Shown piece after piece: positions 16,935 through 26,021 of a DNA stretch of 64,000 bases. The translations under genes were made by a program, and so were the position numbers. The notes beneath the pieces were generated by a model. The model did not search any database. It was not told the DNA's origin and saw only the letters and a list, made by a program, of their open reading frames with translations. Where the stretch lies: NCBI RefSeq assembly GCF_014138435.1, contig NZ_JACJIM010000004.1, positions 248,001 to 312,000 of the forward strand, read 5' to 3'. The stretch comes from Methylobacterium fujisawaense (lineage in GTDB: Bacteria > Pseudomonadota > Alphaproteobacteria > Rhizobiales > Beijerinckiaceae). Numbering within the stretch: the stretch's first letter is position 1; each line of letters starts with the position of its first letter.

Positions 16935-17498
16935 ATGGCTCTGACCGCGAAGCGCGACGCGCGGATGGATGTGTCCGAGTTCAGGCTCTGGGTGGAGAGC
17001 CGGCCCGCGCACGAGCGTCGGGAACTGCCCGACGGCGGACCCGTGCTGATGGCGCCGCCGCGGGAGCGGCATCGGGCGATCGTCGCCAACCTGATCCGAC
17101 GAATCGGCGATCTCGCGGACGGCAGGGGCTGCCGCACCATGCCGGATCTCGGGATCCCCCGCCCCGCGAGGGACGATTTCGCGACGGTCCCCGATGTGGT
17201 GGTGCGGGCCGGGCCGCCCCTGCCGGAGGGCGATGCCACGGATCCGCTTCTCGTCGCCGAGGTGCTCCTTCCCGCGACCATGAGGCTCGACCGCGGCCGC
17301 AAGATCGATACCTGCCGGACCGTGCCGCGCCTCGCGGTGATGCCGATCGTCTATTCCGACGCGGCACGGGTCGAGGTCTGGCGGCGCGCGGGGGACGACC
17401 GGAGCGTCGCGGCCCTCGGGCTCGACGGCACCGTGCCGCTGCCGGAACTCGACGGCGCGGTGCCGGTGCGCGACATCTACCGCGGCCTCGCCTTCTGA
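16935..17498 (+). CDS. Uma2 family (DUF820) restriction-endonuclease-fold protein
   Basis: A 187-residue member of the PD-(D/E)XK-fold Uma2 family. It has the early ELPDGGPVLM strand, VPDVVVRAG with the first acidic residue near 97-103, and VAEVLLPATMRLDRGRKID where most members read EVLSPSTRRRDLGEK. The serine-proline and lysine positions are changed, so activity may be reduced. Substrate and role are unknown for most of the family. The ATG at 16935 is confirmed by the matching start of the upstream remnant. Confidence 0.8.
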   Translation: MALTAKRDARMDVSEFRLWVESRPAHERRELPDGGPVLMAPPRERHRAIVANLIRRIGDLADGRGCRTMPDLGIPRPARDDFATVPDVVVRAGPPLPEGDATDPLLVAEVLLPATMRLDRGRKIDTCRTVPRLAVMPIVYSDAARVEVWRRAGDDRSVAALGLDGTVPLPELDGAVPVRDIYRGLAF

Positions 17499-17547
17499 GC
17501 GCCCGCACCCCACCTGATCGAACGGCGACGCATCAAGGCACCGAGAC

Positions 17548-17889
17548 TTGCCCCATTTCGAAGACTTCTACGCGGCCAAGCTGCGCGGCTCCCTCGGCGT
17601 GACCGACGCCGAGTCGGTGCTCGACCTGCGCGGCGCCAACCGGGCGACCGCCGAGGCCTCCCTCAAGGACATGCTGGAGCGCAGCCGCTTCGCCAAGGGC
17701 AAGACCGTGGCGATCCGGCTCGATCCGCCGCCGGAGGGCGGGGGCGAGACCCTGTTCCAGCCGGCCGGCCGCCTGCTCCTCGACGCGAAGCGTCGCGGCC
17801 TGATCGAGCGCCTGCAGACCCTCCCGGCCCAGGACGGGCTGGGCTTCTACGTGGCGCTCACGGGCCGGGCCGAGCGGACGCCGATGTAG
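17548..17889 (+). CDS. conserved-looking small protein, possibly Smr-like
   Basis: A 113-residue basic protein. The segment SVLDLRGANRATAEASLKDML (about 24-44) resembles the start of Smr/MutS2 C-terminal domains (LDLRG followed by an amphipathic helix), but the later HGxG part of Smr is not seen, so this is only a suggestion. There is no signal peptide or membrane segment. The start is a TTG at 17548, because no ATG or GTG precedes MPHFEDFY in frame. It lies 49 bases after the Uma2 gene. Confidence 0.65.
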   Translation: MPHFEDFYAAKLRGSLGVTDAESVLDLRGANRATAEASLKDMLERSRFAKGKTVAIRLDPPPEGGGETLFQPAGRLLLDAKRRGLIERLQTLPAQDGLGFYVALTGRAERTPM

Positions 17890-18033
17890 GCGGCCGGAAC
17901 TCTGCGCCGGCAACGGATCGCGCGCGGGCCGCCGGGCGTTGACGAGGCGCAGCGTCACCGGACGTCGCTCAGGACGTCGCTCATCGAGGCAGCCCGTGAC
18001 GAACATCCGTATCCCGGCTTCCCAGGTCTGCCG

Positions 18034-18885
18034 ATGAGGACGCTTCCCGGGGGCCGCAACACGATCGAGCGCATCGCCCGCTTCGGCTACGGCGCCCGCG
18101 GTGTCGTCTACATCGTGGTCGGCGGCCTCGCCTTGCTGGCGGCCCTGGGGCATGGCGGGCGGGCCGGGGACAGCAAGGACGCGCTCCGCGCCGTGATGGC
18201 CGGGCCGTTCGGCGCGGCCATCGTCGGCCTGATCGCCCTGGGTCTCGCCGGATTTGCCCTCTGGCGCCTCGTCGAGGGCATCACGGATGCCGACCGGCGG
18301 GGCACCTCGGCCAAGGGCCTCGCCGTGCGCGGCGCCCACCTGATCAGCGCCGTGCTCTATCTCGGTCTCGCCGCCAGCGCGGCCTCGCTCAGCCTCGGCC
18401 TGGGCATGAGCGGCGGCGACGGCGTGCATGACGGGACCGCGTGGCTCCTGAGCAAGCCCTTCGGCCGCTGGCTCGTGGCCCTCGTCGGCCTCGCGGTCGT
18501 CGGAGGCGGCTTCGGCTTCCTCGGCAAGGCTTGGCGCGGCGACGTCACCGACCGACTCGCCATCGACCCGCAAGCCCGTGACCGCTGGGCCGGCCCGATC
18601 GGCCGGTTCGGCTACGCGGCGCGGGGCCTCGCCTTCCTGATCATCGGCGGGTTCCTCGTGGCGGCGGCGTGGCACCAGCGCTCCTCGGATGCCAAGGGCC
18701 TGTCCGAGGCTTTCGCGCTGCTGCGGGCCCAGCCCTACGGCTGGGTGCTGCTCGGGCTCGCCGCGGCGGGCCACGCGGCTTTCGGTGCCTTCGGGCTGAT
18801 TCAGGCGCGGTACCGGCACATCGAGGCCCCGGACATCGACCGTGTGGACGATGCGGCCGGCGCCGCGGCCCGGGCGCTGACCTAA
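18034..18885 (+). CDS. DUF1206 integral membrane protein
   Basis: A 283-residue inner-membrane protein made of three similar two-helix units. Each starts with a motif like ARFGYGARGVVYIVVGGLAL (about 14-33), VRGAHLISAVLYLGLAA (about 98) and GRFGYAARGLAFLIIGGFLV (about 189), the hallmark of DUF1206. About six transmembrane helices are expected. The function of the family is unknown, though members often sit near stress-response genes. The ATG at 18034 gives the full first unit. Confidence 0.88.
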   Translation: MRTLPGGRNTIERIARFGYGARGVVYIVVGGLALLAALGHGGRAGDSKDALRAVMAGPFGAAIVGLIALGLAGFALWRLVEGITDADRRGTSAKGLAVRGAHLISAVLYLGLAASAASLSLGLGMSGGDGVHDGTAWLLSKPFGRWLVALVGLAVVGGGFGFLGKAWRGDVTDRLAIDPQARDRWAGPIGRFGYAARGLAFLIIGGFLVAAAWHQRSSDAKGLSEAFALLRAQPYGWVLLGLAAAGHAAFGAFGLIQARYRHIEAPDIDRVDDAAGAAARALT

Positions 18886-18991
18886 GCCTGGCAATTCTGA
18901 GGCTGCTCCGATTGTAATCGGCTGGCCACACACCAAGTAAAACAGACCCTCCGCGCGATCCTGTGCCCTGGGCGATGTTGCGGAGGCGAAG

Positions 18992-19150
18992 ATGGCTAGA
19001 ATTCTGATCACCGGTCGGGCACAGACCGTGACCACGGAAGACTTCAATGAGCGCGTCAAAATTCTGATGGTCGACAAGGCCGACCCGGTGAAAGGGCGCA
19101 CTTATCAGAAGAATTTCAAATCCGGGTTCGGCGGCAGTCTCGGCAGGTAA
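18992..19150 (+). CDS. 52-residue hypothetical protein
   Basis: ATG 18992 to TAA 19148-19150, preceded by TGCGGAGGCGAAG, a strong ribosome site. The protein starts MARILITGRAQTVTTEDFN and ends with a basic, glycine-rich tail (KNFKSGFGGSLGR). Base composition is noticeably lower in GC than its neighbours, and the stop is TAA, rare here. No family is recognised. The upstream gap holds a small palindrome, CCGATTGTAATCGG. It may be expressed from its own promoter. Confidence 0.6.
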   Translation: MARILITGRAQTVTTEDFNERVKILMVDKADPVKGRTYQKNFKSGFGGSLGR

Positions 19151-19251
19151 TACGCCCAGCGGTCGCGCGTCCGTGTGGCGCGGGGCCGGAGCGGCGCGTT
19201 GACAGGGCCGGTGCCGCGGCGGATACCCCGCGGCATCCCATCCGGCACCCG

Positions 19252-21264
19252 ATGCAGCAGCGCCTCTACAAGACCGCGGTGATGGTGACCCACGACCTCG
19301 CGGCGACCGCTGCCGCCGTGGTGCTCACCTTCCTGTTCCGCTTCCAGGGCGGCATGCTCGCCGAGCGCCTGCACGCCCTGCCCCTGCTGCTGCCGCCATT
19401 CCTGGTCTTCGCAGGCCTCGTATACGGCCGGTTCCGGCTCTACCGGACCAAGTGGCGCTTCGCCTCGCTGCAGGATCTCGCCGGCATCGTCCGGGCGGCC
19501 AGCGTCCTGGCGCTGGCGCTCCTGGTGACCGACTGGGTCCTGGTCTCGTCCGACCTGTACGGCTTTTACTTCTTCGGCAAGATCGCGATCCTGCTGTACT
19601 GGGTCCTGCAGATCTTCTTCCTGGGCGGTACCCGGCTCGCGTTCCGCTATCTCAAGGACACCCGCTCCCGGCAGACGAGCGCGCGGGCCGCCACCGTCCC
19701 GACCCTGCTCCTCGGCCGTGGCGCCGACATGGACGTGCTGCTCCGGGCGATCGAGACGGGCTCCGTGAAGAAGCTCGCGCCGCGGGGCATCCTGTCGCCC
19801 CGGGCGGACGAGCGCGGCCAGTTCATGCGCGGCGTGCCGGTTCTGGGCGGGTTCCCCGATCTCGAGCGCGTGGTCGCCGACCTCGCGAACCGCGGCGCGC
19901 CGGTGCGGCGGCTGGTGGCGGCCCCGAGCGCCCTCGTGCCCGAGGCGGCCCCCGACGACCTGATCGCCCGTGCCCGGCGCCTCGGCCTGCCCCTCGCCCG
20001 CGTCGTCGGTCTCGGCGAGGGCGTCCAGGGCCCGGAACTGGCGCCGCTCGAGATCGAGGATCTGTTGCTGCGGCCGACCGTCGCCATCGACCGCCCGCGC
20101 CTGGAGGCGTTCCTCGCCGGACGCCGGGTCGTGGTCACCGGCGGCGGCGGCTCGATCGGCTCGGAGATCTGCCTGCGGGCCGTGGCCTTCGGGGCCGCCG
20201 CCGTGCTGGTGCTCGAATCCTCCGAGCCGGCCCTCCACGGCATCCTCAGCCACCCCGCGATCCTGGCCGCGGAGGCGGACGTGACCGGCGTGCTGGCCGA
20301 TATCCGCGACCGGGAGCGGACGCACGCGGTGATCGCGGCGTTCCGGCCGGACTACGTGCTCCACGCCGCCGCGCTCAAGCAGGTGCCCTACCTGGAGCGG
20401 GACTGGCAGGAGGGCATCAAGACCAACGTGTTCGGCTCGATCAACGTGGCCGAGGCCGCGGTGGCGGCCGGCGCCCGGGCGCTCGTGATGATCTCCACCG
20501 ACAAGGCGATCGAGCCGGTCTCGCAGCTCGGCGTCACCAAGCGCTTCGCCGAGATGGTCGCCCAGGCCCTCGATGCCGAACAATCGGTCAGGCCGAACCA
20601 CGCGACCCGGCTGATCGCCGTGCGCTTCGGCAACGTGCTGGGCTCCGCCGGCTCCGTGGTGCCGGTGTTCAAGGCGCAGATCGCCCGGGGCGGCCCGGTC
20701 ACCGTCACCCACCCCGACATGGTCCGCTACTTCATGACCGTGCGCGAGGCCTGCGACCTCGTGCTGACGGCGGCCTCGCATGCCGACGGCGAGGCCCGGG
20801 CGGGCGCGGAGCGTGCCGCGGTCTACGTGCTCAAGATGGGCCAGCCGGTGCGGATCGCCGAGCTCGCCGAGCGGATGATCCGGCTGGCCGGCTTCGAGCC
20901 CGGCGCGGAGATCGAGATCGCCTATACCGGCGCCCGGCCCGGCGAGCGGCTCAACGAGATCCTGTTCGCCCGCGAGGAGCCCCGGATCGCCCTGCCGGGC
21001 ATCGACGGGGTGATGGCGGCGCGGCCGGTCTTCGCCGACCGGGCCCGGCTCGACGGCTGGGTGGTGCGGCTGCGCGACGCCGTGGCGGCGGGCGACCGGG
21101 CCGCCGCCGAGGCCGTGTTCGAGGCGGCCATCCCGCATTTCCGCGAGCGCGCCGTCCTCCGTCCCGGGCCGCCCCAGGAAGCCGCGGAGCCGGCTGCGGA
21201 GCCGGCCGCGGAGCCGGTCGGCGACCCGCCGCGCGCCGCCGCCGCGCCCGCCGCCCTCGGCTGA
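19252..21264 (+). CDS. CapD/FlaA1-like polysaccharide biosynthesis protein (membrane-bound UDP-sugar dehydratase/epimerase)
   Basis: A 670-residue protein of the WbpM/CapD type. Four membrane helices occupy about 10-130, a CoA-binding-like domain spans about 140-270, and an extended SDR domain follows with NAD motif GGGGSIGSEI near 298. The SDR motif reads STDKAIEPVSQLGVTKRFAEM, in which the usual YxxxK Tyr is replaced, as in WbpM. Members convert UDP-GlcNAc to 4-keto-6-deoxy sugars for capsule, O-antigen or glycan synthesis at the inner membrane. The C-terminal tail has an AEPAAEP repeat. Confidence 0.9.
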   Translation: MQQRLYKTAVMVTHDLAATAAAVVLTFLFRFQGGMLAERLHALPLLLPPFLVFAGLVYGRFRLYRTKWRFASLQDLAGIVRAASVLALALLVTDWVLVSSDLYGFYFFGKIAILLYWVLQIFFLGGTRLAFRYLKDTRSRQTSARAATVPTLLLGRGADMDVLLRAIETGSVKKLAPRGILSPRADERGQFMRGVPVLGGFPDLERVVADLANRGAPVRRLVAAPSALVPEAAPDDLIARARRLGLPLARVVGLGEGVQGPELAPLEIEDLLLRPTVAIDRPRLEAFLAGRRVVVTGGGGSIGSEICLRAVAFGAAAVLVLESSEPALHGILSHPAILAAEADVTGVLADIRDRERTHAVIAAFRPDYVLHAAALKQVPYLERDWQEGIKTNVFGSINVAEAAVAAGARALVMISTDKAIEPVSQLGVTKRFAEMVAQALDAEQSVRPNHATRLIAVRFGNVLGSAGSVVPVFKAQIARGGPVTVTHPDMVRYFMTVREACDLVLTAASHADGEARAGAERAAVYVLKMGQPVRIAELAERMIRLAGFEPGAEIEIAYTGARPGERLNEILFAREEPRIALPGIDGVMAARPVFADRARLDGWVVRLRDAVAAGDRAAAEAVFEAAIPHFRERAVLRPGPPQEAAEPAAEPAAEPVGDPPRAAAAPAALG

Positions 21265-21294
21265 TCCGGTCGGCATCTGAGGCCGCCCCGGCGC

Positions 21295-22320
21295 TCACAC
21301 CGTGGCGATCGGCGTCGTCGGCGAGCCCACCGCGCCGGGCAGGCGCAGCGGCGGGGCTGTGAGCAAAAAGCGGCTCCGTCCATGGGCGCGCAGCCACGCG
21401 GCCAGCGGCGTCAGGTGCCACAGTTCGCCGAGATTGACCCCGAGCTTGAACAGGCAGTGCTCGTGGAGCGGCAGCGTCGCGCAGCAGGCGGGACCGGGTC
21501 CCGCCGGGTAGGCCTCCACGGCGTAGTTGTCGGCGATCAGCGCGCAGAGCCCGGTTCGGGTGATCCACTCGAGGAGCCGCGGGTCCCGCCCGTCGAGGCC
21601 GGCGCAGAGATTGTGGACCAGCTTCGGGTCCGGATCGCCGCCCATGGCGATCAGCCGCTCGGCAAAGCCCGTATGCAGGCAGACCATGTCGCCGGGCTCG
21701 ATCACGACGCCATCGGCCTCCAGGATCCGGGCGAGCTGGTCGTAACCCACCTTGGTCTTGGCGTCGCCGAGATGGGCGCGCAGGTCGATCATCACGGCGC
21801 GGCCCTGCATGCCGGTCTCGGCGAGGCGCTCGATCCCCAGGCGCTTCGCCCGGGACGGCTGATCCGCCGCCTCCGGCGCGCTCGGACCGACGATGTCCCG
21901 GCCGCCGCGGAAGCCGTTGTAGTAGGTCGGCGTCGCGCCCGTGCCGTCCGCGTCGAACAGCGACCCGACATGGGCGAGCGAGTCCCACTGCGTCGAGTAT
22001 TGCAGGTGGATCAGCGCCCGGTCGTCGCAGATCACGTCGGTGGCGCCGTCGACCTCCTCGCAGACCGGGAAGTTCATGTTCGGCCGGCCGTCGGCGCGGC
22101 GGGTCGGGGTGATCTGGGGCGGGTGGCGGCGCGGGTTCAGGACGTTGCCGCCCGGCAGGTCCAGCGGCAGGCTGAGGCAGAAGGTCCGGCCCGCGCGCAC
22201 CTCGGCGACGCCCTGCAGCACCTTCTCGGGGGTGAGCAGGTTCAGGCGCCCCAGCTCGTCGTCGGGGCCGAAATCGCCCCAGGTCGAGCCTTCGGGCCGC
22301 CGGGTCCAGCGCAGGGTCAT
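21295..22320 (-). CDS. cyclase-family hydrolase (kynurenine formamidase-like fold)
   Basis: A 341-residue protein of the cyclase family (PF04199 type). The core motif region is LQYSTQWDSLAHVGSLFDADG at about residues 105-125, and the later DNYAVEAYP and LHEHCLFKLGVNLGE segments carry the remaining metal-ligand histidines and acids. Relatives hydrolyse formamides, lactones or cyclic intermediates; the substrate is unknown. Start at 22320 gives MTLRWTRRPEGSTWGDFGPDDELG, the family N-terminus. It is divergent from the ABC transporter operon and may act in the same pathway. Confidence 0.85.
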   Translation of the reverse strand: MTLRWTRRPEGSTWGDFGPDDELGRLNLLTPEKVLQGVAEVRAGRTFCLSLPLDLPGGNVLNPRRHPPQITPTRRADGRPNMNFPVCEEVDGATDVICDDRALIHLQYSTQWDSLAHVGSLFDADGTGATPTYYNGFRGGRDIVGPSAPEAADQPSRAKRLGIERLAETGMQGRAVMIDLRAHLGDAKTKVGYDQLARILEADGVVIEPGDMVCLHTGFAERLIAMGGDPDPKLVHNLCAGLDGRDPRLLEWITRTGLCALIADNYAVEAYPAGPGPACCATLPLHEHCLFKLGVNLGELWHLTPLAAWLRAHGRSRFLLTAPPLRLPGAVGSPTTPIATV

Positions 22321-22365
22321 GGCCGAGCTCCCGCTGCCCGTGCGGGCCGCTTCCCGAGGCTCCAG

Positions 22366-22398
22366 GGCCGCGGTCCGGGGCGAACCCCGGCCGCGGCC
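22366..22398 (-). other. very stable hairpin upstream of the cyclase gene
   Basis: GGCCGCGG-T-CCGGGG (22366-22380) pairs with CCCCGGCCGCGGCC (22385-22398) around a CGAA loop, 14 pairs with one bulge. It lies 46 bases before the cyclase start codon. The rest of the 313-base divergent gap (22321-22633) contains an AT-rich hairpin near 22592-22614 (ATATAAAATTC) close to the transporter gene and nothing coding. Confidence 0.5.
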
Positions 22399-22633
22399 GA
22401 GCGTGCGTTCCTCACCAGACCGTGCCCTTCTTCGAGGCCGCCGGGCCCGCGCTTCGCAGGGCCGCGGCGAGCCTAGGACGCGGCGGCGCGCCGCGATACC
22501 CCGGGCGGAAAACGACTCGGTGCAAACGTCACCGGCCGGTCCCGATCGGCCCCTTGTGATCCGTCGGAGCGCGGGTACAGTCCGTCCCAAGCCCGCGAAT
22601 ATAAAATTCGGGCACTGGGATGAGGAAGCGCCG

Positions 22634-23893
22634 ATGTCCGAGACCGTGCGCGCCGCCGCTCGGGTTGCCCCGATTCGGCGCATGCTGCCCGCGCTGATCG
22701 CGGCGGGGCTGGTCGCCGCCGGGCCCGTCCGGGCCGCGGATCCGATCAAGATCGGGGTGATCGCCGAGGCGCAGTCGGTCGCCGGGGCCTCGATCCCGCA
22801 GGCGGTCCAGCTCGCCGCCGACGAGATCAACGCCAAGGGCGGGATCGACGGGCGCCAGATCCAGGTCGTCACCTACGACGACAAGTCCTCCGCCTCCGAC
22901 GCGGTCCGGGCCTTCCAGCGGGCGGTCTCCGAGGACAAGGTCAACCTCGTCATCGCCAGCTACATCTCGGAGGTCGTGCTGGCGCTGATGCCCTGGGCGG
23001 CGCGGCTCAAGACGCCGATGATCACGCCCGGCGCGGCCTCCAACGAGATCAGCGTGAACGTCCATAAGGACTACGCCCGGAACAAGTACACCTTCCACGG
23101 CTACCTGACCTCCCACGCCCTGGCGCAGGCGGTCTGCGACTCGGCCAAGGAGGTGCTGGTCGGAACGCTCAAGGCCAAGACCGCCGCGATCATGAGCGAG
23201 GACGCCGCCTGGACCCGGCCGCTGGACGCCGCCTACCAGGAATGCCTGCCGAAATCCGGGCTCAAGGTGGTGGAGCATGTCCGCTTCTCGCCGGACACGG
23301 GGGACTTCACGCCGATCTACAACAAGATCGAGGCGGCCAAGCCCGACCTGATCGTCACCGGCATCGCCCATGTCGGCGTGCAGCCGACCGTGCAGTGGCA
23401 GAACCAGCAGGTGCCGATCGCCATGACCGGCATCAGCGGCCAGGCGACCTCCTCGACCTTCTGGGCCAACACCAACGGCGGCACGCAGGGCGTGCTGTTC
23501 GACAGCGTGGCGCTGCCGGGCGTGGCGCTCACCGAGAAGACGATCCCGTTCTCCGAGGCCTTCACCAAGCGCTTCGGCGGGGCGCCTTCCTACGCGGGCT
23601 TCATGGCCTACGACGCCGTCTACTACACCGCGGAGGCGATCAAGCGGGCGGGCTCCACGGAGGCCGACAAGCTCGTCGAGGCCCTGGAGAAGACCGACTA
23701 TGTCGGCACCGTCGGGCACCTGAAGTTCTACGGCAAGGACGACCCGTTCACCCACTCGATCCAGTACGGCCCCGGCCTGATGACCAGCGTCCTCGGCCAG
23801 TGGCAGAACGGCAAGCAGGTGGCGATCTGGCCGGCGGCGACCGCCAACGGGACCATGATCCTGCCCCCTGCGGTGAAGGCGGCGGTCCCGTAG
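22634..23893 (+). CDS. branched-chain-type ABC transporter periplasmic substrate-binding protein
   Basis: A 419-residue type I periplasmic binding protein with a signal peptide (about 1-35, MLPALIAAGLVAAGPVRA). The mature start ADPIKIGVIAEAQSVAGASI is typical of the LivK/amide-urea group. Two Rossmann-like lobes follow. The Liv-like system behind it argues for uptake of a carboxylic or amino acid, and the neighbouring acyl-CoA genes suggest a carboxylate. ATG 22634 follows GATGAGGAAG. It is the first gene of the transporter operon. Confidence 0.92.
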   Translation: MSETVRAAARVAPIRRMLPALIAAGLVAAGPVRAADPIKIGVIAEAQSVAGASIPQAVQLAADEINAKGGIDGRQIQVVTYDDKSSASDAVRAFQRAVSEDKVNLVIASYISEVVLALMPWAARLKTPMITPGAASNEISVNVHKDYARNKYTFHGYLTSHALAQAVCDSAKEVLVGTLKAKTAAIMSEDAAWTRPLDAAYQECLPKSGLKVVEHVRFSPDTGDFTPIYNKIEAAKPDLIVTGIAHVGVQPTVQWQNQQVPIAMTGISGQATSSTFWANTNGGTQGVLFDSVALPGVALTEKTIPFSEAFTKRFGGAPSYAGFMAYDAVYYTAEAIKRAGSTEADKLVEALEKTDYVGTVGHLKFYGKDDPFTHSIQYGPGLMTSVLGQWQNGKQVAIWPAATANGTMILPPAVKAAVP

Positions 23894-23911
23894 TCGGACA
23901 GGGAGAGCGCG

Positions 23912-24787
23912 ATGATCGGCCTCCAGATCCTCGTCGACGGTTTCGCGATCTCGGCCCTCTATGCCCTCGGCGCGATGGGCTTCACCCTGATCTTCGGGGT
24001 CTCGGGTGTCCTCAACCTGACCCACGGCGCCCTGATGGTCATGGCCGCGGTGGCGGCCTGGGCGGCCTCGGCCCTGTTCGGGCTCGGCTCCTATGCGGGC
24101 GCGGCGATCGGCGTGCTGTGCGGGCTCGCGGGCGCCCTCGTCACCTATTTCGCCGTCGTGGCGCCGATCGAGCGCAGCCGGGCGATCCCGCGCGAAGAGA
24201 AGGAAATCTTCGTGCTCACCGGCACGCTGCTCTGGGGGATCATGATCCAGGAGCTGGTGGCCTACTTCTTCACCGACAACCCGAAGACCGTGCTGCCGCT
24301 CATCGAGGGCGTGGTGGAGATCGCGGGCGTCCGCACGCCGAAGAACGAGCTCTTCACCGCGCTGATCTGCTGGGTGGTGATCGGGCTGCTCTGGCTGTTC
24401 GTGAACCGGGCGCGGGCCGGCAAGGTCCTGCTCGCCGCCTCCATGAACCCGCGCGGCGTCACGCTGCTCGGCCACGACATGGCGAAGATCTACGTGGCGG
24501 TCTGGGCGATCTACGGGCTTCTGGCCGGCATCGCCGGGGTGCTGCTCGGGATGTTCCTCGGGGTGTCTTCGTATTCGGTGGGGCCGCTCACCGCGAGCGC
24601 CTTCTCGATCGTGGTGCTGGGGGGCTTGGGGAGCGTCACCGGCTCGCTGATCGCCGCCTACGTGGTGGGCTACCTCGAGACCGCCACCGCCTACCTGATC
24701 TCGCCGGCCTACCGGGTCATCCCGGCGCTGCTGCTGCTCGTCGCCGTCATGTACCTGCGCCCGCAGGGCCTGCTGGGGCGGCGCTGA
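23912..24787 (+). CDS. livH: branched-chain-type ABC transporter permease (LivH-like)
   Basis: A 291-residue inner-membrane permease with about eight hydrophobic segments. The conserved GAMGFTLIFGVSGVLNLTHGALM start (about 19-41) and the loop GSVTGSLIAAYVVG near the end are LivH hallmarks. It pairs with LivM to form the channel. It begins 18 bases after the binding-protein gene. A palindromic repeat separates it from livM, which is unusual inside a liv operon. Confidence 0.92.
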   Translation: MIGLQILVDGFAISALYALGAMGFTLIFGVSGVLNLTHGALMVMAAVAAWAASALFGLGSYAGAAIGVLCGLAGALVTYFAVVAPIERSRAIPREEKEIFVLTGTLLWGIMIQELVAYFFTDNPKTVLPLIEGVVEIAGVRTPKNELFTALICWVVIGLLWLFVNRARAGKVLLAASMNPRGVTLLGHDMAKIYVAVWAIYGLLAGIAGVLLGMFLGVSSYSVGPLTASAFSIVVLGGLGSVTGSLIAAYVVGYLETATAYLISPAYRVIPALLLLVAVMYLRPQGLLGRR

Positions 24788-24904
24788 TGGCGGTCCTCGA
24801 GATCAGAGTCTTCGCCGGGCGCGTGATGAACGCCCTTCCCTGTGCTGGCTCCCGGATTCGAACGGCGTGTGCACCGCCGCGGCGGCGGCAAGACGAGACG
24901 CGGG

Positions 24905-25050
24905 TCCCCTCTCCCGTGCGGGAGAGGGACAGGGTGAGGGGCGTGCGGCGCCCGGAGAAGGCGGGACGCGCGTCGAGGACGGGCTCGATCCTGAACAATC
25001 TCGACCCTCACCCCAACCCTCTCCCGCACGGGAGAGGGGGCGCGTCGCGT
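24905..25050. repeat. palindromic repeat element inside the liv operon
   Basis: It begins with palindrome CCCTCTCCCGTGCGGGAGAG (24907 on) and ACAGGGTGAGGGG, and ends with CCCTCACCCCAACCCTCTCC and CGCACGGGAGAGGGGGCG. The two ends are mutually complementary, so the whole element can fold back on itself. The same ends are found at 27581-27730 and 30936-31042. It occupies most of the 313-base gap between livH and livM. Confidence 0.85.
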
Positions 25051-25100
25051 TCCCTCATCAGCGTTGAAGCCCTGATCATCAATCCTGGTGCGGCTCATCC

Positions 25101-26021
25101 ATGAAGCTCCTCACCACCCCCGGCTTCTGGATCGCGATCCTCGCCGTCGCGGCCGCCGCCACCCTCCCCTGGTATGTCTCCGGCTACATCCTGGGCCTGC
25201 TCACGATCGCCTACTATTTCGGCGTGTTCTCGATGGCCTGGGACCTCCTCTTCGGCTTCGCCGGCGAGGTGAATTTCGGCCCGACCTTCCTGATCGGGCT
25301 CGGGGCCTACGGCGCCGGCATCCTCAACAACCGCTACGAATTGCCGATCCCCTACTGCCTCGCGGCCGGGACCGTGCTCGCCGTGGTCGGCGGCCTCGCC
25401 CTGGCGCTGCCGGCGCTGAAGGTCCGCGGCCCCTATTTCGGGCTGATCACCCTGGTGGCGGTGCTGCTCCTGCAGAACATGATCGTGGTCTTCTCCGGCC
25501 TCACCGGCGGCGAGATCGGCCTGACCGTCCCCGACGTCATCTCCATCGACGCCGACACCAATTACTGGCTGGCGCTCGGCTTCATGGCGGTCTCCGGCCT
25601 GATCCTCACGGCCATCGCCCGCTCGCCCGCGGGGCTGATCCTCCAGGCCGCCGGCCAGGATCCGGTGGTGACCGGGGCGCTCGGCTTCAACGTCGCCAAG
25701 CACAAGCTCGCGGCCTTCGCGGTGAGCGCCGCCTTCTCGGGCCTCGCGGGCGGGCTGGTGGTCTTCTACATGGGCACCGCCTCGGTGGGCACGCTGATCA
25801 ACACGTCGGTGGGCGTGCAGGTGATCATCGCGGCGGTGCTCGGCGGCCGCCGCACCATCGTGGGCGCGGCGCTCGGCGCCGTGTTCCTGATCGCGGCGGG
25901 CGAATTGCTGCGCCCGCTCGGTGGGCTCTCGACCTTCGTGGTCTCGGCGGTGGCGCTGCTGGTGATCCTGTTCGTGCCCTCGGGGCTGCTCGGCCTCGCC
26001 TCCTTCCGGAGCGCCCGATGA
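25101..26021 (+). CDS. livM: branched-chain-type ABC transporter permease (LivM-like)
   Basis: A 306-residue permease with about nine membrane segments. The motif SMAWDLLFGFAGEVNFGPT (about 47-65) followed by GLGAYGAG is the LivM signature, and the EAA-like cytoplasmic loop reads AAGQDPVVTGALGFNVAKHKL. ATG 25101 gives the usual short cytoplasmic start. The stop overlaps the ATG of the ATPase gene by four bases, showing translational coupling. Confidence 0.92.
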   Translation: MKLLTTPGFWIAILAVAAAATLPWYVSGYILGLLTIAYYFGVFSMAWDLLFGFAGEVNFGPTFLIGLGAYGAGILNNRYELPIPYCLAAGTVLAVVGGLALALPALKVRGPYFGLITLVAVLLLQNMIVVFSGLTGGEIGLTVPDVISIDADTNYWLALGFMAVSGLILTAIARSPAGLILQAAGQDPVVTGALGFNVAKHKLAAFAVSAAFSGLAGGLVVFYMGTASVGTLINTSVGVQVIIAAVLGGRRTIVGAALGAVFLIAAGELLRPLGGLSTFVVSAVALLVILFVPSGLLGLASFRSAR

